The notes under the pieces: model-generated
What the model saw: the letters and a program-made list of their open reading frames with translations, nothing else
What the model was told of the DNA's origin: nothing
Database searches by the model: none
Made by a program: the position numbers and the translations under genes
Part shown: one piece after another, positions 23,216 through 35,963 of the stretch
Layout of the letters: every line of letters begins with the position of its first letter
How positions within the stretch are numbered: position 1 is the stretch's first letter
DNA from: Polytrichum commune
Lineage: Eukaryota; Streptophyta; Polytrichopsida; Polytrichales; Polytrichaceae
DNA length: 64,000 bases
Assembly: GCA_950295325.1 (NCBI GenBank)
Contig: OX485807.1
Location: 22,107,666-22,171,665, forward strand
Reading direction: 5' to 3'

Positions 23216-26200
23216 ACATTGTATATTTTTCATTTGGAGCATGTAACTCAATGATTGTATCAAACAAAACAAAGACAAGAGCACAATAAGTTAGCCACAA
23301 TCCAAAGAGAATAAAGTCGTAAGAGAATATGAAAGTCGTAAGAGTGGAGGAGATAAAGGTCATACCCTTCAGAGGTCCCAAATTTCCGGGGTAATGTCTT
23401 TGAGTGCATGCATACTCCGTACTTGTCATGAATTATGCTTGTAAAATCTCATAATTAGATTCTTTTAATCAGCTAATAACTGTCATGCAAGTCTTCAAAG
23501 ACTGCAATAACCACCTTTGTCCTCACATAGTTATGGCAATTCAACTCAAGAATCACCCACAAGGGTGAATACAAAAACAATGCATAAACAAGTAAAGTTA
23601 GGGCCTTTAATACATGCTTTTGTCTTTTGAATAATCAAATGCATCGGTTATAGTCTTCTTATTTTCAAGGTAATGTCCTTGGCAACCTATAGCATGTGCA
23701 AAGTATCACTAGGCCTTGTTACTCCTACATGCAAACTATTTGTCCATCATTGGCAAGGTGTCGTAAACATGCTTACAATATACTCTTCTCTCAATCCTTA
23801 CCACAAGGTAATGTCATTCACTCTCATAACTAACTCCAAGTTTTGTCACGGATATGGCCTATCAATTTCAGGTGATGACGGCTATGCTCATCTCTGGCTC
23901 TCTCAATCTCTTCTCTTTTACGTAGGGTATATGCCTTCTATTTTCATATAGGAGTTAACCATCTCTAGACCTTCTAATAATTATGTACTTACTCAATCTT
24001 CATACGGTTCTTGCCCTTATGCAGGTATATGATCTTCACCCCCCCCCCTCATAGACTAATGCCCCCTCCCAACCTAACTTTCGCCAAGCCTAAGAGTTGG
24101 TTATAATAACATGGCCTTCACACCATTGACACTATCTAATGCTAAGCCTAGTTGGCAAACAATGTGGCATGGTTCAAAAGTGGAGGTTTTAGGACCAACC
24201 CTCCCATCAGTACCTAGACACGAGGCAAGAATGTAGGACCTTTGAAAGTGTCACCTCCCGTCCTTGTGATTGGTTGCTTTTAGTCTTAATTAGTTACGAG
24301 GGCACGAGGAGCTTCATTAACAAAAACTGATGGTAAGACATAGATGAGTAGTAAGGCATTTGGGGATGGGACAAAAACTATCCAACATCCTCATTGCTTG
24401 GTAGATGAAACAATGAACATGTGTGAAAGCTACTTGACTAAAACCTACTTGAAAAATCTCCGGAGCAAGTTCTTGTAGGTGCATTGGGATAGCTAGATGC
24501 CTCCGCTATAACCGAGGGAGCGTTACCTGGTTTTGAGGAAAAACTTTGGTTGTTTGGTAAATTTAGGTGGGGAGGAGGCATAAGTGAAGTAATTTATAAG
24601 CTTATTTGCCAATAACCCCCTTATGGGTGCATAATTTTTTCTCATTGCCTCGCGCTCAAGCTCTCATTTAGTCTATCGCCAAGATTTATGCATTCAATGG
24701 ACTCAAATACAGCTCTTACAACCCTTAATCACTCCTTTGCCTCACTGACATGCAAATTATTCTCAGGCTATTGCACTCTTGATCGCTCTCTCAACCACGA
24801 CATTAATCGATATTTTGTCTCCAAATTAAAAACACCGTTTCTTCAATCTTCCACTCAAATGTTCTCTTCTGGCCTATCACCATAACTAGCTGGTTTATGT
24901 TCAACCTCATTTCTCATGATCTTCAATCAACTCATTGATAACTTTAATAGCCTACTTGCCCAACACTATGCTCTTACACATGCAAAACACCTCCTTTACT
25001 TGGAACTACAAAAAAACAATAACCATAGATCCATTCCAAATACATCAAGGCACATGAAAGTCATTCACATACTCTCAATACCGAAGTTTTCAAGAAGTTC
25101 CAAAGTTTGAATTACTTGGCTTTATTAGACTAATTATTTATCCTCAAGCATTTCACATGGGATTTGCCTATCATCCCAAATTTAATCTCTATCACTGAGT
25201 TTTGGTGTTTCAAAAAGCCCGTTGTTTCCTATACTAAGGTTTTGCGAAAACCGCATGTCTTCTTCTTGAGTGACCTCCCTCATGTCAAAGCCAACAGGGG
25301 TTGAGGTTGGCAATTGTCTTTGATGGGCTATAGCCTCCTATCTTGCTTCAGATGACAAACCAACCATCAATTCTTGGATGAAAGACAAGAAAACTTGAAA
25401 GTCACCCGCTCCGACTAGGCTATAGCCATAATTGTGGCTTACAATTTCATAAATGAAAATTTCATCATGAACTTTGTAAAAGACTGAAATTGCTCATAAC
25501 AAACTTGGATATGCGTGGTCATGAACTCAAATTTTATGGATGGTTCAAAAGAGTGCAATTCAACTAGTTCACCTATCAATAAAATTTCATCAACTTGAAT
25601 AATAGAAAGTGGACCTTACATGGGATCTAGGGGTGATGTGAGCCAAAGGCTCATGGCAAGGATTGTGCCCATTTTCTTTGCTACACATTGAGAAATAGGT
25701 ATAAGATCATGATCTCTATAATTACTACAATTCCTCATGTGTGTGTATATATATATATAAGGAATTCAGAGCCTTTGGATAATATTTCTAAATGAGTCTT
25801 CAATTGAGTTTGGCACTTAGAGAGGCCTTGTAAAATTGCAGCTTTCCTCAAGGTGGTAATGAATGAAGGTTCTCCGACAAGAAGTTGGTTGAGTAGAGTG
25901 GACACTGGTGAGACTTTCAGATCGTATGTGGGTGGTCTAGAACTCATCTGCAACGTTCAAATGATTGCTTGGGAATGCATGACATTCTGAACACATGTTG
26001 TGACTTATTGACATGAAATGTAAAATACGAGTCACATGTTTGCCAATAGGTTCCAAATTCTCTTTGGAACGAAATTCCTTTTTCACCAATGAGGAGCAAC
26101 CACATGGAGAGGGGTTTGAGGGGCGTTCGCCTATAGGAATGGCCTTCAAAGCGCTTTTGTTCTCGTTTGCTATGGTGTAATTGGTGGCACGGTGTAAAGT

Positions 26201-26640
26201 CATATTTGGTGAAGAAGATTTTGTCAAGAAGGAGATGCCATGCAAGGCCCGAAGAGATATTGTGTAGAATGGGCCCACAATTTGGAGGGGACCCCACCAA
26301 CTATAAGAGTCATAGTGATTGAAAGCTCAACCGAAACTCCACTTCAACTAGACTGCTTTCAGTATAGGTATTTCGCTATTGAAGAGAATTGATAGCAAGA
26401 GTGTGTGGCACTTTAAATTGAGGATGCACTAATGTGTTGGTTGTAAATATGTTGGCTACATGTTCATTGGTTGAATCTAGATCAAGTTTGGCGGTTTGGA
26501 AAGTTTCAGTTTTTCAAGTAATATATTGGATTATAAAATAAATATTGATACCCGGTAGGTGAGGTATTAGATGTTCATAAAATGGCCAAGGGTATATATG
26601 TGATTTATGACATTTTGCAATAGTAAAGATGCAAATATCA
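23216..26640. other. Unassigned DNA, possible old LTR material
   Basis: No gene recognised. Open frames at 23673-23951 and in reverse at 25937-26300 (113-118 codons) match no known family. A C-run at 24041-24049 and an AT microsatellite at about 25745-25761 occur here. Confidence 0.3.
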
Positions 26641-26644
26641 ACTA

Positions 26645-26954
26645 CACTAAATTTAGTGTTTGATTATATTAAGTGTTGCTACCATCTTACCCTACTCAAC
26701 AATTTTTTTCAATTCCTTGATTGTTAGTGTTAGACATAATTGTTTTGTTACCTTCCCTATTGCCATCTCCTTTATTATATCTTTTTTTCATATGCTTACT
26801 AACACTAAATTCGAACATATAACTTCCACATATTAACACAGTCGATATTTAGTGTTTGAGCTTACATTTAATGTTACTTACTTTCATATGGTTATTGATA
26901 TTTAGTGTATGCGTTCGTATTTAGTGTATCCAACACTAAATATCCTATTTAGTT
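26645..26954 (-). mobile_element. MITE family A, copy 2
   Basis: 310 bp between TA dinucleotides (26643-26644 and 26955-26956), tips CACTAAATTTAGTG and CCTATTTAGTT. The reverse complement aligns throughout with 1206-1525, including ATACACTAAATACGAACGC and ATATGAAAGTAAGTA. Confidence 0.82.
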
Positions 26955-27299
26955 TATTGTTGAAGGATGTGATACTATATTAGTCGGGTACTTTATACAC
27001 GTACACATCCCTTTATTGATACTATGGTTCAACGTAGATGCCCGGACCTCTAGTGTTGGTGTGAATGAGGGATGCTTCACCTTGAGCAGAGTCGCAAGCG
27101 CATATGTGAACTTGAAACAAGTTCAATGAGCAAGGCTATAGGACAAGTGCTATTGCCTCATGATAGAGGAGGTGGTCTTATTAGTAACCAATGACATACG
27201 GGATATTGTAGGTCCATATGGGGAAATACGAGTTTTGTTTTACAATTGTTGTGTATCTCAAGGGTGGGTGTTATGAGCATGAGTGTATGTCTCTATATA

Positions 27300-29250
27300 T
27301 GAGCTAATTGAGTGGCCTTAGGCACATCGTAGTATTCAGTTTTGGGATTTTGTTGTTTGCATGTGGTGGTTTTGGTGTATGCTTAGGTGGGAAATATTGG
27401 CAGTTGGTGGTTTTACATTTTTTGTTTGTTTGTTTATGGGCACAAGTAAGGAGAGGTATTTGATGGCTATCAAGTGGATTTGTTGCATGCAAGCATGAAT
27501 GGGCACTAGGGGAATATAGCATTGTTCAAATAATATGGTGATAACGGCCTTGTGGATGCCACCTCAAATGCTTGGGACATACCATTTGGCATTTTCTAGA
27601 GTGTCTACGAATGTTTGGTATTTGAGTGTTTTCATTGAGGTTGGTGGTGGGGTTGTGGTCTTGGTAGAGGTAAATTCAATAAATTGTAGGTTGGAGCTTT
27701 GGGTATTATAGTTGGTGTTGATGATTAGGGTGTCAGGTTTGAGTCAAGCATAGCATTGGCATGTAGTTGAGGTACATGTAGTTGGTGGGGTTAATGCACA
27801 TACATATGCTTGGTGTAACTAGTAGAGGTGGCAAAGGGTTGAGGGGAATTAGTGGACCAAATAGTATGTTTTCTTTGGTTGTTCATGTATTGTTTGTATG
27901 TCAATTTGAATGTTTGTGTGATTTGCATGTATGCGCATTGGGGTGTTGACCAAAAGTAGTTGGATACGGGGGAATGAACTAACGGGTTGTTGCGCCGTTA
28001 TGTTACGTATGAGTATTGGGGGTAGGATCCTGGTTGTGAGTTGGTGGGTGTATTCCTTGTGCATGTAGGGTTGGAGGTGACAAATGAGTGTGGTACCAGG
28101 GTGTTTTGTGACCATTTGGAGTGCTATAAAGGGGTACATTGAATTGTGTGTATTGGGGGGTAGTAAGGGGGGGGGGGAGGTTCTTGGTGCCAAATTTGGC
28201 TTATTTATTTGTAGCATCATTGCCCAAAGATTCGTAAGTGGGTGTGGATTTTTTGGGGGTGAGGGAGCAATGTGGTGTGACAGTCATCAAATGATGGCTC
28301 GTGTAGAGAGGTGGCAGAGGTAGTTGTTGATAAGGAAGATGGAGTTGAAGTTGTATGTGGAGATATACAAGTGTGTTGTGTTGTCTTTGGTGAGTAGGAG
28401 GCTACAAGTATGGTTGTTGATTTGGATTGTAGGATGCTTGGTTTATGGGGAGTTGTTGGGGCACGTTAGATGTTGCATGCATGATGGTATATTCCTAGTC
28501 CAACAATACCTTCCTCGCTACAGTAGGGTGGGGGTGAAGGAACCATTTACGTAGTAGGTGTGACTTGTGGGGTATTTGAGTTGTGCTTGTGTGTAAAACA
28601 AATTCGGGAAGGGTAGGGGAAGTGGGGGTGGTTGAGGTAATAAGGAGAGGGGGTAGAATGTTTCCATTTCTAGGATATGTTGACCTTGGAAGGTGTATCT
28701 AGTTTAATAGGATTTTGAATTAGGGATTTTGAATTGGTTAGGCATACTATGGCTTCGAGACAATATTGAAATCATTATGTGATAGTGGGGACATTGTAGG
28801 TTGTCCAAAGTTCATGTAAGCATAGAATGGTGACATTTTTAGTTCCGTTCAAACAAGGTATGATGGGAATCTCACTTGGAGGGAGTAGGGTGAGTGTGTG
28901 TGGGTCTAGATAGTTAAATACTTGGGTGTTAGGGTGTGGGCCACTGAACGGCTGTCTTTTGTTGTAGTAGTCTTTGTGTGGCATGATTTAGATGGTGAGG
29001 GCATTGGGGTTTATGTGGGTGGCCATTTTGGCCCAATGTAGTGCTTCAACGGTAGTTTGGGAGTTTGGTGGGTGCACTACGCCTCTTCTTGTCCACTAGG
29101 CGGAGTATGTGTCTCTATGGGCACCAAAGCATTTATTTCTTGGGTGGGGGTGGTAGACGTGGAGTTCGAGATCGCATGTTGGGGGAGGGTGCAGTAATAT
29201 GAGTGTGTGAGTGAGAAGGAGGCGATGTTGATGTTCTCAAATTACTCGGT
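27300..29250 (-). pseudogene. LINE family A remnant, RNase H to ORF2 C-terminus
   Basis: On the minus strand YYVNGSFTPT (about 28558-28530) matches the RNase H opening SDGSFTPP of the copy at 35200-39445, with the catalytic Asp changed to Asn. Further on, LQFIEFTSTKTT and AIKYLSLLVPINKQTK match the C-terminal IFEFTYCNDRF and ALTYLTHIILN segments of that copy. The long minus-strand open frame at 28220-27849 is part of this remnant and gives nothing intact. The opposite strand is GT-rich, which produces spurious plus-strand frames. The endonuclease and RT are absent or unreadable. Confidence 0.6.
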
Positions 29251-29529
29251 GAACTCTATGTAAGTGTTTGTAGGTTAAGATTAAATAAGTTATTTTTGAA
29301 TCATGATTACATAGTTTTGTGTTGATTTTGATTTATATTCGAAGCATATGTAGGATTGTGATGTATCAAACATGAGATTCAATTTTGGCTATATATGAAT
29401 GATACATAAAAAAATGTTGAGGAGTGATACTAATCTAAGACATGCCTTGGTCATTATTATATATGTTATAGATAATATCAAAAAGGTTCTTTGTGTCGAG
29501 TTTCATTCAATTATGATTTGATGTGCATT

Positions 29530-30265
29530 TCTTATGAATTATAAACATTTAAGTTAATATCCTCTAAATGAATGGAACCCTAAATGTAGATAGTGCATAA
29601 ATGATTTGTAATGAAACCCATTTATATAAAAAAATTAAAGAAAGAAAATTCAGACCTAAAAATTGCTTTTAACAAAGATTTTGCAATCCAACTAATGAAA
29701 ATTGTTCATTGGTTGCAAATTGCTTTCAAAAATATTTGTGATAAAAATGAAAGCTCCTTATATAATTGTTGGTTTTTTTTTAATCAGAAGTAGATACATA
29801 TGCCTTCTATTGCCAAATATAATAAAACTGCAGAAAAGATAATTTGATTTGCATCCTCATTAACCCTCCCAAAGTTGGAGTAGTCCTATGAACTATGAAT
29901 ATTTAAGTTAATACTATCTCAAGTAATGAATCATTATAGGCTCCAATCATGTAGAAAGTGCATAAAATCTTTTCTCTAAAAACTCGTTCATAATTTGTTT
30001 TTGTGAGAAATAAAAATTGGACTGCAAAATCGCTTTTTATCAACACCCTATAATTTAACTAGTGGAAAGTGTTTATGTTTGCACACAATTTTTAAATAGT
30101 AATTGTGATAAGAATGAAAGGTCCTTGTATTGTATTATTTTATTTTATTTTATATAAGAAGTAGATACATGTGCCTCCTATTGCCACACACAAAACAAAA
30201 TGAAGCAAAAAGATGTAATTTGTATCCCTATTAACCCTTCCAAAGTTGCTCATTTGGACTGAAAC
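29530..30265 (+). repeat. Diverged tandem duplication, about 365-bp units (family G)
   Basis: Unit 1 is about 29530-29885 and unit 2 about 29886-30265. Both contain AAGTTAATA, GTGCATAAA, GAAGTAGATACAT, TGCC(T)CCTATTGCC and CCTCCCAAAGTTG-like blocks in the same order. A third dispersed copy lies at about 63190-63580. Non-coding. Confidence 0.68.
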
Positions 30266-32199
30266 ACCATCATGTAAGGACATGTATTAACCCTTAACTT
30301 CCTAAAGGGCCATTTTCCAGCCTATGAATCACTCTTGAAGGCAAATTTATCAAAAAAGAAGGTGCTAGGAAGGTCATAATAGGTATCATTGTGTTCATCA
30401 TGAAATTTTCTTGGCAATGGTCATCATCCCATTCCAATATGAAAAATTGATTGTTCACACTAAAAATTTAAAGAATAAAATGAACTAAGTTTTCCCTTTG
30501 TGGATACATTACTATGTAGAGTAACTTCATGTTCCTTTGATTTGAAATTTTCAATCTTTTTTGCGAACTCTTTTTCTTATCTCAAAGTGCATATCTATCT
30601 ATCTATCTATATATTCTTAATACAATCTATAAAGTTTGGAGTATAACTCTATTGCATACATTCATCAGAATTTCTTGAAATTTTGTGGTTCTAAGTTTAC
30701 TCTAAATTTCTAATAAAAATCACTAATATTGCTACCATATTGATGTGATCTTAAAGTCATCAGCAACCACTTTTCCTTTGGGTACAATGAAAACTGAGAT
30801 CTAGAAAGCATGATCGAATGAAACCACAATACGCTCAAGGAAGTTAAAGGTTATAACTTAGTCTGACTCAAAGTGTACCCCTTTATGCAACATGTAGTGT
30901 GCCTGCCTATGTCAGTGATCATGCACATGACATCCATTAAGTTAATAACTCAGCAAAGCTAATAATTTTTAATGCTACATGATTTTTTTTTCCTTCTTTA
31001 ATTTTCTTTCTATGCTCTTTGACTATGAATGTAGTAGTCAAAGTGGGGTTACCAACTTCCCATGAGTTTGTGAAATTACCATCAAGGCTAATTAATTAAC
31101 TGTCTCCAGTGAAATGGACACTGAAGTTTGCAGTGATAAGGTAGACGTGTCTTAATGAAGTGGCTTGTTTTCTTAATCGTACTTGATGGGTATGTGGTTT
31201 GGTGAGGATCAAAGAGCAAACATCATAAAGACACCATTTTAAAAGAGATTGGACTATGTTTTTAAATATCAATAACTAGTCTACACTCGATAATGAACAT
31301 AATTGGGAGCATCTATGTATCCAGTTGATTAATCAACAAACATATGCACATTCAATAATAACCTTAACACATCCAACGGAGGTCTAAGTTTCAATTTTGG
31401 GCTTTTGCAGATGTTTCATTGCATATTTGCTAGTGCCATGCAATTTCTTTTTTCGGATGTGAGTATAATTGGTAGGAGTTGGAGAACATGAGAAATGTAC
31501 CAAATAACAACCACATACCTTATCATATTGAACACGTGTTTCATCTATATCAATGTCACCCCAGCATGGGTAGGGCTACTTTTGCACATGGTCCAGGAGC
31601 CTTGACTATGAAAATCTAGGGCCCTTGAAAATCATCCCAAGGCCGTAGTGTGGGAACCATAAATCCAATTTTGCAAATGATGGGCCCTCAAAATGTCAAT
31701 GTAATGTGAAAGTGGACCAAGTTGATGGACCACAACATATTCTATGAACACTCCAAAAGCGTAGGTAGTCCCTCCATCTTGGACCGTTTCCAACTGTATG
31801 GCTAGTCACATAGTTTGTGTCTCGCATGTCAAGGGCCATCAAACTCTTGTGCAAAGAGGCCCAAACTATGACCTCCAAAGCCGTTTTGTGAGTATTTAGT
31901 AGCATTGTCACCTCAATAGTCAACGATTGGGTCCGTAATGAGTTGCTTTGGAGTATTGAATAATTTGGACTTTCGGATGGTCCATAATTATGCAGGTATT
32001 CTTGTGAAACCGAACAAAAACATAGTGCAAACACATAACTATCTAGTAAAAAATGCACGATAAAAATGAATTAAAAAGAAGATAAAAATAAAAGCCACAT
32101 ATGGTGCACAACAACAAAGTGGTGGGAAGAAGTTTGGATATTGAGGGGATTCAGAGGATGATGCCCCCCACCAAATTGTTTGGAATTGACCACAATATT
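30266..32199. other. Unassigned AT-rich DNA
   Basis: No gene seen. A TCTA microsatellite lies at about 30593-30610. 31210-31340 is similar to 55990-56110 (ATTGGACTA...CATAATTG), a fragment of repeat family I. The reverse open frame at 31696-32058 (120 codons) matches nothing I know. Confidence 0.35.
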
Positions 32200-32442
32200 T
32201 GGAATTTCCTATATACTATTCATACAAAGAGAGCACATACAAGCATGCCTCTCGTTTATCCAACCTAAAAGTCATGAAATAGCATGTAACCTAGAGGTTG
32301 ATGATTTGAACCGATGTTTGAAATTTAGACCTTGAATTTGTCTAACCCAAGTCATTGGAGATGGATTGGCCATAAACATATAAGGGTCGAGGTATTCTGT
32401 TGCATGGATGAGAGGTACGCTCATATGCAATAATTCCCTCTC
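32200..32442. mobile_element. MITE family H, copy 1 (degenerate)
   Basis: The right end reads GGATGAGAGGTACGCTCATA then TGCAATAATTCCC. The left end carries the inverted form (GCATGCCTCTCGTTTATCCAACC) with an extra insertion. It aligns with 51241-51473 and 62664-62907. Confidence 0.6.
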
Positions 32443-34685
32443 GCCTTAGGATGCCACCATAACCATGAATCCTAACCTTAGGAATTATGTAACTTCTTAC
32501 ATGCATACATGTAGGTGTTATGGACCTTAATTGTAAGATAGTGTATGATAACTAACACAACCCGTTCTAATATCCAAATAAATGTGAAGTAAGGGTGGAG
32601 TGCATCTTAGGTAATTGCATGTTGTTACATGTGAGACCAACCCAACAAATTGAACAAATAAAAACTTAATTGTATCAAACCAAAATTGGTTGTCATGAAA
32701 AAACACATGGATTATTTATTTATTTTTAGAAATTGGGAGTCTAGTGGAGTTCACTTAACATCCACATGATGCCATCCTACACATGCATTCATTGCATGTC
32801 ATCAAAGTTTCACTGCCTAACTAGAAGGGAGCAACAAGGTTTTGCTCTGTCCCAAAATCTCATCCTGCAATTTCTGCCAAATTGTGATTGTGGATGTTGG
32901 TGGTTGCCATGTGGTACCTCATGCCCTAACTCCTCCTTCGTCCACACGCCCTATTGCATACCTCTCTAATAACCATCTCATCTCTAATTGTAAGATTGAA
33001 AAACACGGGTTGGTCTTAAGTTTTGCACGTTGTCACATGTGAAAAATGTCAAGATAGAACATAGGTCAGAACTTAGAACATTAACCCCCTGAGGCCAAAG
33101 CAAAATCTCTCCAAAATCGCCTACAACAATTTGGTATGACACCAAAACTTATTAAGGAAAATCGATACCTCTAATGATAGACCTAACCAACTGATGATGT
33201 CTTTGGAAACGTGAGATTGTTCACCAAAAAGTACAACCATCCACGTGTCCAAAATCAAATGATGTTAACCTGAACATGTACACTAGTATGGTTGGAAAGA
33301 GATGACTAGCTTGACGAAATCGTCCTTTTGAGCTCGTAGGGGTTGAGTAACTTACGTATCATGGACACAATTCACCAAGCATGGAAAATTGCAACTTCTA
33401 GAAATAAAAAAAGTAGGACATGTGTGTTTCGTTCATAAGAATAACTCGTTATGTAACTTATTATGGTAGTAAGCTATTATTGTGCATGAAACCCACACAT
33501 GAGTGATTTAGGAACTCTTATTCATTGTCACATGCACCAAGCTTGCATAGGTACACGATACCAGGTAGCATGTGATTCGATTTGATTTATTAATACCCAG
33601 TCGATGTCAGGACAAAGAGCATGTTGGCACTTTTTTATTTTAGTTGAGCTTATGTGGGCCTTATGTGGTTGAAGTACTCTTCTTAATAGGACATCTACGA
33701 TCATTATGAGTGGTATAGCAATGCATGTTATTAAGAGTGGACATTAAAAATAAATAAATAAAGTGATTAGACTATGTAATCGAAATCTAGAAATCATTAA
33801 GGTAGAAGCATGTTCTTCATATACTTATTTTCACTTTGCATCCAGTTGTCGTAGGGTATGAAACAGGCAATTAGTGCGAGATAAGCGATTTCAATTGTGC
33901 ATGTAGTCATTTGCCTCATAATTCTTAGAGTTCATATGAATATCTTGTTTGTTTTTACAATGAGGATTTTCATGCTCATTCGATGGTCATATAGACCTCT
34001 CCTCCCCCCCCCCCTCCCCTAAACCCCCTTATGTTGATTATTGAGTCCACAAATTTGAGTAGATTTTGAGCATGTAGTTGAATCTCTTTTCAACACATGT
34101 CTTTATGGTGTTTGTTTTTAGATCCACACCTAACAATGTTGTACTCAAGTACAGGTGTCTGACATTATTGCTACATGTTGGATTTAGCACGTCTACCTCA
34201 TAAATTCAAAATTTACCATCGTTGGGAGGGTCTATATGATCGCTTATAGAGAAATAGATTTTTATTTTATACTAATGGCGTTTTGCATCACAACTTCGAC
34301 CATGGAACTTGAAATGATGATCTTCACGATATGCAATTGTGAAGTGAATAGACAAGTCCCAATCCTATCCAAATGTAAGAATTGTATGTGGAATTGGAAG
34401 TGCCCACAATAAGGACACACAATTTATGATCTTCATCACTAGAATGCATAGTTTGTGTGGATCGACATTTGGAATCATGCATTGCTATAGCACTTTAAAT
34501 GTTTTTTAAAAATAAAATAAAATTCCTTCCATTAGATCTTTATAAGACTCTAACTAATGTGTGCTATACACTTTTGTGACTCTAGGTAAGCACCTACATT
34601 AGCAACCAAAACAATATAGCATCCCTTAACTCTATATGGTTATTCATACTTCTTCCACATTCTAGTGTAGTTTATAGAGGAAGGG
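32443..34685. other. Unassigned DNA
   Basis: No gene recognised. Overlapping plus-strand frames at 32766-33042 look like chance. A pyrimidine run rich in C is at 34000-34020. Confidence 0.35.
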
Positions 34686-34835
34686 TATGTTTACACCAAA
34701 GGCATTAGGCCGTGGCTCTTAAATGATCATGGTATACCACTTTTTGGACAAGACTGTAGGGAAGTCTATGGACTATAGTCAAAAGTCTTTTGGAGGGCAC
34801 AAACTCTTGGTGTCAACCCAAATGAAATCATAAAA
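34686..34835 (+). repeat. Half copy of inverted-repeat element family F
   Basis: ATGTTTACACCAAAGGCATT and the following CTTTTTGGACAAGACTGTAG region match the reverse complement of 55310-55470 and the left end of that element. Only one arm is clear here. Confidence 0.55.
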
Positions 34836-35768
34836 TATACCTTGTGATGTTTTAATTAGGTATGACAATGCATTGTGGAGAGAAGAAAGTAAATGTTTTT
34901 GGCTTTGTTTACATGTTAGTGTTTATATATGTTAACTCAACAAGCTTCATCAACATTCAAGCTTTATTTTACGGTATGAATTAGGAAAATCGACTTTGTT
35001 TACTGCGCAATAGAAAATTTACAATGAAATATTTCATTATAGATTTGCTAATGCAACACGAGTTTTGTTGTATAAATCTAATTGGTAGAAACAAAAAAAG
35101 TAGTTGGAGATGTTGAGAAACAAAACAAATAACACCCAAATATATTACACAACTTATGTTTGTGTAAGGAGAAAAACCCTCCAAACAAGAGGACTCACTT
35201 ACCCAATATCTTATTCATGTCAGCTCAATATGGCATGAAAATATGACAACCACCAAGGGCATGACCTACCCATTCTTTCATCATGATTATATATGACACA
35301 TGCCTCCAATTTCTAATCAAAGACAAATCCCCCGTACTAGATAGTATCCCCAACAATATTCTAAAAGCCCTACAAGGCAACTTCCATGACATGATGTACT
35401 TATTCTTCCTATAATGCTACCCCTAAAAAGCAATACCTAACGAATGGAAACATAGCATCACCATACTCCTCCATAAGAAGGATGGCCCCATAATTGCTAC
35501 AAACTACAAACCCATAGCCCTTGCTTGCATCATCTAGAAACTCTTTTAAGAGCACACTCACCTCCATGCTCACCACATTCAATGAATAACATAAAATCCT
35601 TCGTCATAGTCACCAAGGCTTTAAACCCATGGGAAATATGGCTAGACAAATTCAAGCAATCATTGCCGCCTTCGAAGTTACAAATTCACAAACAATGATA
35701 TCTACATAACTTATATAGATTTAAAAAATACATGTGGCTTCATAGATCACCCTAGATTACTAGCCATA

Positions 35769-35963
35769 ATGATAGATATTGGATACCCACTAGACACCAT
35801 CGAACTAGTGGGCAATTTCTACGTAAAATCAACCACCTCCTTCGGAGATGCACATTTTACAACAACAACACCCAATCAAACCAGTTGTGGAACCATCCAA
35901 GGAGATACCCTAAGCCCACACTTATCTATCACCTTCTTAGAACCCCTAGTTAGTTTTTTTTAG
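35769..35963 (+). pseudogene. LINE A reverse transcriptase palm fragment
   Basis: The longest clean frame of the RT: IDIGYPLDTIELVGNFYVKS, TTSFGDAHFTTTTPNQTSCG, TIQGDTLSPHLSITFLEPL. This is the segment between RT blocks 2 and 4 of non-LTR elements. The frame ends in the T-rich repeat where the active site should be. Confidence 0.75.

Noticed and set aside
28084-28554. Plus-strand GT-rich open frames
   Set aside because: They are the antisense of the minus-strand LINE A remnant; their composition explains the lack of stops.
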